From NCBI GenBank assembly GCA_027046265.1, contig JALTZF010000057.1, positions 1-57,859 of the forward strand: DNA of 57,859 bases. Reading direction: 5' to 3'. The first letter of the stretch is position 1. Each line of letters begins with the position of its first letter. This DNA comes from Pyrodictiaceae archaeon. GTDB taxonomy: Archaea; Thermoproteota; Thermoprotei_A; Sulfolobales; Pyrodictiaceae. The notes below the pieces were generated by a model. The model had not been told where the DNA came from and searched no databases. It saw only the letters and a list, made by a program, of their open reading frames with translations. Both the position numbers and the translations under genes were made by a program. Below are positions 51,356 to 57,859 of this stretch, in pieces.

Positions 51356-52096
51356 TTAAATTGAACGCATTTGGATCTCTGAGCCAGATAGCTCCTTGGC
51401 CCACTTCATCCTCTGGAGCTGTCTAGCCGCTTCTTCAACATCCTTAATGGTGTCAATACTACGCCAGAAGACTTCATGAAAACGCACACCCATGAGTCTA
51501 CCGTGCTCAGCTAATTCGGGAAAGCCCTTACGCTCAATATCGCCTTTCTCGGGAAGCCACTCAAGAACCTCTGGCTTAAAGGCGTAGACACCAGCATTTA
51601 TCCAGTAGTCGAGTGTTGGCTTCTCAATAAACTTTAAAATCTTGTCGTCCGCATCAACTTCAACTATACCATAAGGGCTTCGTAAAGGAACAAGTGCTAT
51701 GACGCCAATAACTTGCCTATCTGCCTTGAGCCTCTCAACAAGACGGTTTACATCAAGGTTAGTTATTATATCGCCATTAACGACTATAAAATGGTCCTCT
51801 GATGCAAGTATATGGGATGCATTTTTTATAGCTCCACCAGTTCCCAAAGGCTCGTCTTCAACTACATAAGCTATCTTAACACCAAGCCTTCTCCCACTGC
51901 CCAAATGCTCAACAAGCTTCTCCCACTTATACCCCGCAAGAATAACGAAATCAGTGTAACCCAAGCTTCTAAAATGAAGTATTTGCCACTCTATGATAGG
52001 CCTCCCAGCAACCTCCACAAGAGGCTTTGGCCTATCAATGGTTAACGGCCGTAGTCTCTTACCAAAACCGCCAGCCAATATGACCACTTTCGCCAA
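51356..52096 (-). CDS. Sugar-phosphate nucleotidyltransferase (GlmU/RfbA/ManC-like)
   Basis: A 246-residue transferase with the start pattern [20 protein letters not shown], followed by [13 protein letters not shown], then [10 protein letters not shown] and [16 protein letters not shown]. It transfers a nucleotide to a sugar-1-phosphate; it lacks the beta-helix seen in the 17.2 kb enzyme. The TTG start is supported by GGTGAG about 8 bases upstream. The sugar (glucose or mannose) is not clear. Confidence 0.85.
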   Translation of the reverse strand: MAKVVILAGGFGKRLRPLTIDRPKPLVEVAGRPIIEWQILHFRSLGYTDFVILAGYKWEKLVEHLGSGRRLGVKIAYVVEDEPLGTGGAIKNASHILASEDHFIVVNGDIITNLDVNRLVERLKADRQVIGVIALVPLRSPYGIVEVDADDKILKFIEKPTLDYWINAGVYAFKPEVLEWLPEKGDIERKGFPELAEHGRLMGVRFHEVFWRSIDTIKDVEEAARQLQRMKWAKELSGSEIQMRSI

Positions 52097-52148
52097 GACA
52101 TAAACTCACCAGAGACGCAGCTTAGCTAAGTATGGTGAGAAAACTATA

Positions 52149-52239
52149 CCGGCCTTGCCGGTCCCCGCTTCACACCCTCCCCGGGCCGGAGACACGGCCC
52201 AGTCAGCGGGGCGGGGCCCTAGGCCCACCTAGGGCCTCC
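52149..52239 (-). ncRNA. Candidate structured RNA B, three hairpins with kink-turn-like loop
   Basis: Three hairpins follow one another. Hairpin 1 is CCGGC-CTT-GCCGG (52149-52161). Hairpin 2 has CCCCGC/GCGGGG (52163-52168/52206-52211) with an inner GGGCCG/CGGCCC (52183-52188/52195-52200). Hairpin 3 is GGCCCTAGG/CCTAGGGCC (52215-52223/52228-52236). On the minus strand the loop of hairpin 2 opposes TGACT and TGTGAA, allowing tandem G.A pairs. A TATA-like CTTATACC near 52270-52280 fits transcription from about 52250 on the minus strand. It resembles element A at 42.8 kb. Confidence 0.55.
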
Positions 52240-52320
52240 ACTACAATGTCTTAACTATAGCGGCTAGGGTATAAGATTACTTCTGCTACTCCATAGCTTC
52301 GAGCCTTCATTTTACAACGT

Positions 52321-52602
52321 CTATTTTGGTGGGTATATCAGGCTAGGACAGTCCAAGCAGCCTTTCTCTATGTGTCCCCTATGTATACAACATGTTGCTA
52401 TGGGTTTTCCCTCTTTATCGCCAAGCTCAATTAACAAGTAGTCCCCAGATATTCTAGCTGTAGCACGTACAGGCTCTCTTAATATCTTCCTTGTTTTTAT
52501 AACACCTCCTTTTTCTCCGAGCCTAACCTCTATTTCGACCTCATAGAGCCCCTCACTCGTTTTTCTAACCGATAAGAGTCTTGCTATGGGTTGCTCGCTC
52601 AC
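52321..52602 (-). CDS. Small protein with C-terminal Cys/His cluster
   Basis: A 93-residue protein whose GTG start follows GGAGGTGAG by about 6 bases, so translation is well supported. Strands dominate (LLSVRKTSEGLYEVEIEVRL, ATARISGDYLLIELGD), and the C terminus has CCIHRGHIEKGCLDC, a likely metal-binding cluster. It lies ahead of the RNA candidate on the same strand and divergent from TmcA. No family is recognised. Confidence 0.6.
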   Translation of the reverse strand: MSEQPIARLLSVRKTSEGLYEVEIEVRLGEKGGVIKTRKILREPVRATARISGDYLLIELGDKEGKPIATCCIHRGHIEKGCLDCPSLIYPPK

Positions 52603-52752
52603 AAGTTCTCACCTCCACTATGCTATCCTACTCTAATACTATTCTTATCTTCTCTTGGGAAGTTATATCTTGTCCCGAAGAAGCTGGCATACTCGAGAAG
52701 ACCAGCCTTATGTAGTAGCTGAGTCAGAGTCTTCTTAGCTGGAGTAGGCTCT

Positions 52753-54921
52753 ATGCATGGAGATGTTTGGAGAAAGCTTGAGGAGTTACTTTTAGCGCTA
52801 AGGTCTACATCATTTAGAGGGCTAGTTATTATCCATACGCACGATCTAAACAAAATTGTAAGAAGAGTAGTCAATCTTATCTCAACTTTTAGTAACTCAT
52901 GTATGCTTATTGCACCCAAAAGTGAAGTTGCAAAGCCAGAGTTGTGCAAGGTGTTTGGTCCAGGATCAATAGAACGTTTGCTGGGCAGAGAGGCAGACTA
53001 CGTTATCGTTAGTACTAAAGGCCTGCTAAGACCGAACCTCCTAGCGGCTTTAATAGGCGTCCCAAGGAGTGGAGGAGCTCTTATCCTGGTAGTTCCGCCT
53101 CTCGAGTCATGGAACCCGGGTGTGCCTGGCGGAACAGGTGGTTGGAAGAAGTATTTGGTCAAATCGCTAAGCGAAGCACGTGTCATCTATTGGTTTGACG
53201 CAGACAGAAATAGCGTATACTTATATCGTGAGCCGAGCGGGAAGGCGCCGACGCCCCCTAGGCCTGAGAAGAAGTGGGCGAGAGCACCCAGCCATATAGT
53301 AAAGCTCGTCGCGACTAGCGACCAGCTACGCGTCATCGAGGCAGCAACACGACTGTACTCGGGGAAGCTAAGGAGCCTTCTTGTAGTAGGTGATCGAGGT
53401 AGAGGAAAAAGTTTCGTGTTAGGCTTAGTTGTCGCATTAGGGGTAATCCGTGGCTTTGTCGGCGAAGTACATGTTGTAGCGCCAGATGTTTGCCAGCTTG
53501 AGAGCTTCTTCCGTGGCCTTATAAGGGGCCTAGAATCCAGCAATATTAATTTCAAGGTTGAGAAGATAAAGGAGTGTATTTCAACGGTAAAAGGCGCATG
53601 GTTTAGAGTTATACACCAAGAGCCTAGCTACGCTGAGCCCTCTGGACTCCTTGTAGTTGATGAGGCAGCTAGTATTGGTATTGCAAGGCTAAAAAGACTC
53701 TCATGGAGAAGTGGCAGAGTAGTTGCCTCAACAACCCTCCATGGATATGAGGGAACTGGGCAGGCCATGGCACGTATGGCTGAGGATGTCCTACCTAAAC
53801 CACTTCATGTAGAAAGAATGGTCTACCCTATAAGATACCCTATAGGTGACCCCTTGGAGGAGTGGGGTTACAGAGTATTCGTGTTGAATCCTGATCCGAA
53901 GCCCTTGAATCTGTCTGAAACGAGCCTGCCCTTTATGGTTAAGCACAGAGAGGTTAGCTGGAGCGATCTTGCTGAAGACCCTGGCGTGCTTAGAGAAGTC
54001 TACAAGCTCTTAACACAAGCGCACTATAGGACTGAGCCCGACTACTTACTTGTACTCTTAGAGTCTACCCGTCATCGCATACACGTGTTAAGTATGGATA
54101 GAGATGTTGTAGCTGTTGCTGATGTGGTAAAGGAAGAGCCGGCTTTATCCGAGCCTGAGCGCCTAAGCTTGAAGCTTCTATGGTTATCAATGGGTGCTCC
54201 AGCCAGTGAAGATATGGATGTGAGAGTATTAAGAGTTGTGAGGATAGCAGTACACCCCACTCTTCAAAGAAAGGGACTTGGCTCGCAACTGCTGAGACAC
54301 GTAGAGAAAGAAGCCAAGGAACTCGAAGCTGATGCAGTGACTGCTGTGTTTGCTCGGCACGACGTGCTGGATTTTTGGCTTAAAAGAGGCTACATGGTCT
54401 ACTATGTCTCGCCACGCTACAATAAGTATACTGGAGAGAAGAACATTGCCGTTGTGAAACCATTAACAACAAAGGGAGCACGTATCTTCGAAGAAGCTGC
54501 TAAGCGTATGCGCCCAAGACTAGTCTATGGAGGCCACGTGGTCTTTCGCGACCTAGCTGTAGAGAAAATTCTGGCAATTCTTGATGCTATGCCTTCAGTT
54601 AGACCACTCAGACAGGAGGCTGCTGACAGCTTAGACCTATCAAGAATTCGCAATGAACTAAAAGCGTATATCGGCAAAGCAGTAGAGCATGAACAAGTTA
54701 TAGACCTAGTATACCGCCTTGCAGTATACACTTATTTAGCATTTAGGCCTAGTGAACTTGAAAGAAAAGGAATTAGTAGGAGCTGTCTCTTAGCATGCTT
54801 TGCTCATATTATTCAAGGCAAACCAGCCAATGAGGTTTCTGATATAACGGGAATAAGCGTTGATAACGTGCATGAGTGCGTGAGAGACTTTGTTTCAAAA
54901 ACACTTAATATGCTAGGATAA
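52753..54921 (+). CDS. tmcA: tRNA(Met)/RNA cytidine acetyltransferase TmcA
   Basis: A 722-residue enzyme that makes N4-acetylcytidine in RNA, which helps RNA stability at high temperature. Domains in order: the N-terminal DUF1726, a RecD-like helicase with Walker A VVGDRGRGKS and VVDEAAS, and a GNAT acetyltransferase with IAVHPTLQRKGLGSQLLRH. A C-terminal helical tail follows. GGAGTAGG ahead of ATG 52753 supports the start. The MoaD-like gene follows on the same strand after 31 bases. Confidence 0.93.
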   Translation: MHGDVWRKLEELLLALRSTSFRGLVIIHTHDLNKIVRRVVNLISTFSNSCMLIAPKSEVAKPELCKVFGPGSIERLLGREADYVIVSTKGLLRPNLLAALIGVPRSGGALILVVPPLESWNPGVPGGTGGWKKYLVKSLSEARVIYWFDADRNSVYLYREPSGKAPTPPRPEKKWARAPSHIVKLVATSDQLRVIEAATRLYSGKLRSLLVVGDRGRGKSFVLGLVVALGVIRGFVGEVHVVAPDVCQLESFFRGLIRGLESSNINFKVEKIKECISTVKGAWFRVIHQEPSYAEPSGLLVVDEAASIGIARLKRLSWRSGRVVASTTLHGYEGTGQAMARMAEDVLPKPLHVERMVYPIRYPIGDPLEEWGYRVFVLNPDPKPLNLSETSLPFMVKHREVSWSDLAEDPGVLREVYKLLTQAHYRTEPDYLLVLLESTRHRIHVLSMDRDVVAVADVVKEEPALSEPERLSLKLLWLSMGAPASEDMDVRVLRVVRIAVHPTLQRKGLGSQLLRHVEKEAKELEADAVTAVFARHDVLDFWLKRGYMVYYVSPRYNKYTGEKNIAVVKPLTTKGARIFEEAAKRMRPRLVYGGHVVFRDLAVEKILAILDAMPSVRPLRQEAADSLDLSRIRNELKAYIGKAVEHEQVIDLVYRLAVYTYLAFRPSELERKGISRSCLLACFAHIIQGKPANEVSDITGISVDNVHECVRDFVSKTLNMLG

Positions 54922-54952
54922 TGTTCACACACGAAAAAGGAGGGGAGAACTT

Positions 54953-55255
54953 TTGGACAAAAAGACTATAAGAGTCACAGCTGTATTCATACAGGAGTTT
55001 TACGAGCTTACAAGGAGGTTTAATATTGAGCTTAATGTACCAGAAGGAGTTACCGTCAAGGACTTAATAGAAACCATAGATAGAAACTATGTGCCCGGCT
55101 TTAAGGAGAAAGTACTTGATGAGAACGGCAAACTCAGATGGCCCGTTGAAATAGCGGTTAATGGTAGAAGAATAGACTTCCTTAAAGGGCTAGATACCCC
55201 TTTAAAAGACGGAGACCGTGTATTGTTCTCGCCGAGAGCACTCTTTGTTGTATAG
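54953..55255 (+). CDS. MoaD/ThiS-fold protein without C-terminal diglycine
   Basis: A 100-residue ubiquitin-fold protein: IRVTAVFIQEFYELTRRFNI with VPEGVTVKDLIETID, then VEIAVNGRRIDFLKGLDTPL and KDGDRVLFSPRALFVV. The pattern DGDRVLFSP is typical of MoaD/ThiS. The tail ends in FVV rather than Gly-Gly, so it could not be activated as a sulphur carrier in the usual way. The TTG start follows a GGAGGGGAG site. It is probably co-transcribed with tmcA. Confidence 0.75.
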   Translation: MDKKTIRVTAVFIQEFYELTRRFNIELNVPEGVTVKDLIETIDRNYVPGFKEKVLDENGKLRWPVEIAVNGRRIDFLKGLDTPLKDGDRVLFSPRALFVV

Positions 55256-55299
55256 AGGAGGTAAAGAGCTATATATAACTACCATTGACGTGTTGTCCC

Positions 55300-55653
55300 T
55301 CACCCCCCTCCTCGAAGCAACAATTTTTCTATGATATCACAAAGCCTAGCACATCTACTGCTTGTCTCTATTACAATGTATACACGTCCAAACCCCTTAG
55401 CTGAAGCCATGCGCGCATAGCCATGCAGTTCCTGTGGAACATCGCCTATCATCTCAGCTTTAATGTTTGCAACACATTCTAGTCCTTCATCAGTACCACA
55501 CTTTAACTGTACAACGTATACACCATTTTCTTTATGTAGCAGTGTTTTACACCCATAATTCTCCATAGACTCCACGAGTAGACCTAGGAGACGCCCAGGC
55601 TTCTCAAACCAGGCTTCTCTCTTATCACATACATGTTTAGACTCTTTAGACAT
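55300..55653 (-). CDS. Small Cys-rich protein of unknown function
   Basis: A 117-residue protein, ATG preceded by GAGGATA. It has seven Cys (CDKR, YGCKT, LKCGTDEGLECVAN, SRCARLCD) with a regular strand-helix pattern. It faces the MoaD-like gene. No family is recognised, though the Cys spacing may bind a metal. Confidence 0.5.
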   Translation of the reverse strand: MSKESKHVCDKREAWFEKPGRLLGLLVESMENYGCKTLLHKENGVYVVQLKCGTDEGLECVANIKAEMIGDVPQELHGYARMASAKGFGRVYIVIETSSRCARLCDIIEKLLLRGGG

Positions 55654-55770
55654 AAGTCATATCCTCTCGTTATTCCTTACTAATCTGCATGACCCACTTA
55701 ATAATTTATGCCTAGTTCCTCCATCAACACTATGGCTAAGTCTTATTTCCTCAAACACCACAAATTTACA

Positions 55771-55808
55771 AGATCATGAAAAAGAATAAACAAGATTCTA
55801 CATGATCT
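55771..55808. repeat. Double-stem inverted repeat after the stress-protein gene
   Basis: AGATCATG (55771-55778) pairs with CATGATCT (55801-55808). Inside it AGAAT (55783-55787) pairs with ATTCT (55795-55799). It lies beyond the stop of the stress protein on the minus strand and may end that transcript or act before the next gene. Confidence 0.4.
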
Positions 55809-55859
55809 AATATTCTCTTACCTTTTGAAGCCATGTACTCCAATGCTCTTAGACGAAAA

Positions 55860-56720
55860 CTACTTTACTACTAGCACATGCTGTTTAGACTTTCTTATAA
55901 CAGTATCTGATGTACTTCCACGGAACAAAGAGCCAGGCTTAGCGTATCCAACAATTATCATGCCAGCTTTAAAGCGCTCTGCTTCGTGTACAATTATCTT
56001 ACCAGGTGAGCCCCTATCATAGAGTATGTACTCAGCTTGCAATCCTTTTCTTTCAAAGCTCATAACTATATTCTCCATCTTATTAGATATAGCTTCCTTG
56101 TCTTCTTTATCTTCTTCAATAACATGAACCAATACTGCTTTCACATCTGTCTTCATAGCTATGAGCTGAGCATAACCTACGACACTCTCCAATGTTTCAT
56201 CAAAATCTATACCAACAATTAAGGGTCCAGAGAACGGATTAGTAGCAGAGACCATCAAAGGCTTAGACTCTTCCCCCCATATAACTAGGCCCTTTACTAT
56301 TAATACGGGCCTATCGCTAAGCTCAACTACAGCTTCCGAAACATGCCCTAGTAACACTCGTCGAAGACTGCCTCCCCTCTCACCAACAATTATATAGTCA
56401 GCATTGTGCTGCTTGGCTTTCTCTACAATGCCAGCTGCTGGATCAGCGACTTCAATACTAGCTATATTAACTGTGAAGCCTTTTTCACGCAAGTAATGAG
56501 CATACTTTAAAAGCTTTTTAGAAGCTTCCTCTTCGTACTTTCTTATGAGCTTATCCACAGGATACCCTGCTGCATGTTCAACTCTGTCTATAGGTATGAT
56601 ATGAACCAATACCAGATTATTTGTGTCTATTATCCTTAAGTAGGATAGCCATTGAACAAGTTTATCAGAGATACTAGATAAGTCCAATCCTACAACAGCT
56701 TTACTTAGTTTAAACCCCAT
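55860..56720 (-). CDS. Universal stress protein, tandem UspA domains
   Basis: A protein of about 286 residues made of two UspA-type domains. The first starts with KAVVGLDLSSISDKLVQWLS and has the nucleotide-binding pattern VGERGGSLRRVLLGHVSEAV. The second starts with PLIVGIDFDETLESVVGYAQ and has VGYAKPGSLFRGSTSDTVIR. Both keep the GX2GX9G(S/T) ATP motif in part. The third ATG (56720) is preferred because GAGGG lies just before it. The role is probably stress survival; the partner is unknown. Confidence 0.82.
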   Translation of the reverse strand: MGFKLSKAVVGLDLSSISDKLVQWLSYLRIIDTNNLVLVHIIPIDRVEHAAGYPVDKLIRKYEEEASKKLLKYAHYLREKGFTVNIASIEVADPAAGIVEKAKQHNADYIIVGERGGSLRRVLLGHVSEAVVELSDRPVLIVKGLVIWGEESKPLMVSATNPFSGPLIVGIDFDETLESVVGYAQLIAMKTDVKAVLVHVIEEDKEDKEAISNKMENIVMSFERKGLQAEYILYDRGSPGKIIVHEAERFKAGMIIVGYAKPGSLFRGSTSDTVIRKSKQHVLVVK

Positions 56721-56858
56721 ATTCCCTCTCATCTCCAATATGCCATTCCACTTCTAAGCTAAGAAGTCTTGTCAACTTATAAAACAGCTCTTCACGCTGT
56801 ATGCTAAAGAGGAAAAAGAGTGATGATTCACAGCAGAAAACGATGCCTTTCACTAGCA

Positions 56859-57305
56859 CTAAGGACAAGTTTCTATCGCATCACTCCTATTAACTATGCC
56901 TAATGGCTCAATAGCCATGTATTTGTAGTTCTTCTCAGTGTGTATTACTTGTGAGTAGAATGATATCATTATCCCGGTTACTGTTGGGAGAATAAAGCCA
57001 AGACCGTTCTTGCATATGAAAGCTGTGCCACCCAAGTTGTTTACATATACTGCAAAATCCCTACGAGAAAGGTACGAGGGTATTTTAAGTATGAGGAGTT
57101 CATATTCTTGTCTTAGTATTACGTCTCCTCCATTAATGTATGCATAGGCTTCTAGGTCATCAAAACTCATTGAGAGTGCCTCAAGAAGAGAGGATGGGGT
57201 CCACTTTGTACTTCGCGGATCGCCTTTTAGGCCTTTAGAACTCAAAGGTGTACACCTCAAGTAAATGACGCAGCACACACTTGATGCAATACTAGCTGTG
57301 GTCAA
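56859..57305 (-). CDS. Small protein of unknown function
   Basis: A protein of up to 148 residues. The TTG start at 57305 is supported by GGATGGG about 5 bases upstream; an ATG 45 codons in is an alternative. It is mainly strand-forming in the second half (DVILRQEYELLILKIPSYLS, AVYVNNLGGTAFICKNGLGF). The first 30 residues have Cys and no clear signal peptide. No family is recognised. It lies 51 bases after the gatA stop on the same strand, so may be its operon partner. Confidence 0.45.
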   Translation of the reverse strand: MTTASIASSVCCVIYLRCTPLSSKGLKGDPRSTKWTPSSLLEALSMSFDDLEAYAYINGGDVILRQEYELLILKIPSYLSRRDFAVYVNNLGGTAFICKNGLGFILPTVTGIMISFYSQVIHTEKNYKYMAIEPLGIVNRSDAIETCP

Positions 57306-57356
57306 TTTATCCCATCCGTCTACAACCCCTTTATGTGGCTTTTGGTAGAAGCCACC

Positions 57357-57859
57357 TCAAGAAATAGACGTCTCTGCAACAAGATCTCGAAGTCCCGATT
57401 CTGCCTCATGCGCAGCGGCTACACGGAACAATATTTTTTCTCCTTCGACACTAGCTCTGCCTATTATCTGCACACCTAGCGGGATACCCTCAACCCACTC
57501 TGCAGGAAAGACTAGAGCTGGCACACCAGCCAGGTTCGCTATAACAGTTGCTAAGTCTAATGCATAGAGCTTAAGGGGGTCATCTATAACCTCTCCAAGC
57601 CTAGGTGGTGGAGTCACAGCTGCAGGAAGGAGTAGCACGTCATACTTATTTAGCAGAGCCAGCAGAGTATTCTTAATGAGTCTGCGTAGTCTAAGTGCTC
57701 TCACATAGTATTGATCGCGGTAGCCTGCACTGAGTATCCACGATCCAAGCATTACACGAATCTTCACTTCTCTACCAAACTTCTCTGCACGTATGCGCGA
57801 ATAGTACTCGTTCCAGCTCTCCCAGGGCCTAGGCGGCTCCTTAGGACCATAGCGAACTC
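57357..57859 (-). CDS. gatA: Glutamyl/aspartyl-tRNA amidotransferase subunit A, C-terminal part (cut by window edge)
   Basis: The frame runs to the window end, so only the last 167 residues are seen. They carry the GatA signatures VRYGPKEP (edge), SWNEYYSRIRAEKFGREVKI, RVMLGSWILSAGYRDQYYVR and ALDLATVIANLAGVPALVFP with GIPLGVQIIG. GatA transfers ammonia to Glu-tRNA(Gln) or Asp-tRNA(Asn) with GatB and GatC. The catalytic Ser-Ser-Lys lies upstream of the window. An amidase of another role remains possible but the C-terminal pattern fits GatA well. Confidence 0.88.
   Translation of the reverse strand, partial: VRYGPKEPPRPWESWNEYYSRIRAEKFGREVKIRVMLGSWILSAGYRDQYYVRALRLRRLIKNTLLALLNKYDVLLLPAAVTPPPRLGEVIDDPLKLYALDLATVIANLAGVPALVFPAEWVEGIPLGVQIIGRASVEGEKILFRVAAAHEAESGLRDLVAETSIS

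Noticed and set aside
56815-56860. GTGATGA near 56820 as a box C/D sRNA
   Set aside because: A C-box-like sequence is present, but no D box (CTGA) follows at the right distance on either strand.
1-57859. CRISPR array, insertion sequence, integrase or tRNA-linked integration site
   Set aside because: No regularly spaced direct repeats, transposase or recombinase motifs were seen, and tRNA-Leu has no partial copy nearby.

Overview
The window looks like part of the chromosome of a hyperthermophilic crenarchaeon, most likely of the Desulfurococcales and possibly near the Pyrodictiaceae (Hyperthermus/Pyrodictium/Pyrolobus). This is inferred from gene content only. It carries a reverse gyrase, the tRNA acetyltransferase TmcA, archaeal UMP kinase, archaeal-type CoaBC, UPF0200 and UPF0201 proteins, and Lon-like and Thr-rich surface proteins. 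Starts are often TTG or GTG, several genes look leaderless with a TATA box about 26 nt before the start codon, and GGAGGTG-type ribosome sites are common. By eye the base composition is mid-40s percent GC, with a few much more GC-rich intergenic islands that are good candidates for structured RNA. I see no rRNA, CRISPR array, insertion sequence or integrase. Both ends cut a gene.

Layout. 0-1.7 kb: two helical, coiled-coil-like proteins and a small unknown. 1.8-5.8 kb: a metal-uptake island (ABC ATPase on the minus strand; binding protein, permease, NikR-like regulator and a divergent dual-specificity-phosphatase-like protein on the plus strand). 5.8-10.5 kb: a secreted Lon-like protease, a winged-helix protein, homoserine kinase and a membrane protein. 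10.6-14.3 kb: two divergent paralogous exported proteins whose 5' ends meet in a 20-bp perfect inverted repeat. 14.4-15.5 kb: tRNA-Leu(CAA) with GC-rich candidate RNAs on either side. 15.5-18.5 kb: divergent glycogen synthase and a GlgC-like sugar nucleotidyltransferase. 18.7-22.4 kb: CDF transporter, a Thr-rich surface protein, a Cys-rich small protein and a Nudix hydrolase. 22.8-28 kb: CoaBC, an enolase-superfamily epimerase, a winged-helix regulator, UMP kinase and an unknown helical protein. 28-34.7 kb: a complete peptide-type ABC importer (two ATPases and two permeases on the minus strand, binding protein divergent) with a 21-bp palindrome at the operon start. 34.8-40.1 kb: radical SAM-TRAM protein, nitroreductase, phosphoesterase, UPF0200, UPF0201 and DUF996-like proteins. 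40.3-41.8 kb: SufS-type cysteine desulfurase facing a TusA-like protein. 42-46.7 kb: a second winged-helix regulator, an SDR-like protein without its catalytic Tyr, an MscS channel, a DUF364-like protein and a nitrilase-fold protein without its catalytic Glu and Cys. 46.9-55.7 kb: reverse gyrase, a second sugar nucleotidyltransferase, TmcA and a MoaD/ThiS-fold protein. 55.8-57.9 kb: a tandem universal stress protein, an unknown, and the 3' part of gatA.

The points most worth a second look are: (1) the divergent paralogue pair joined by an in-register inverted repeat; (2) two unlinked GC-rich RNA candidates (42.8 and 52.2 kb) that share sequence and a kink-turn-like internal loop; (3) a cluster of family members with altered catalytic or metal-binding residues (nitrilase, SDR, NikR, CDF, TusA); and (4) the palindromic operator candidate between the TATA box and start codon of the peptide transporter operon.
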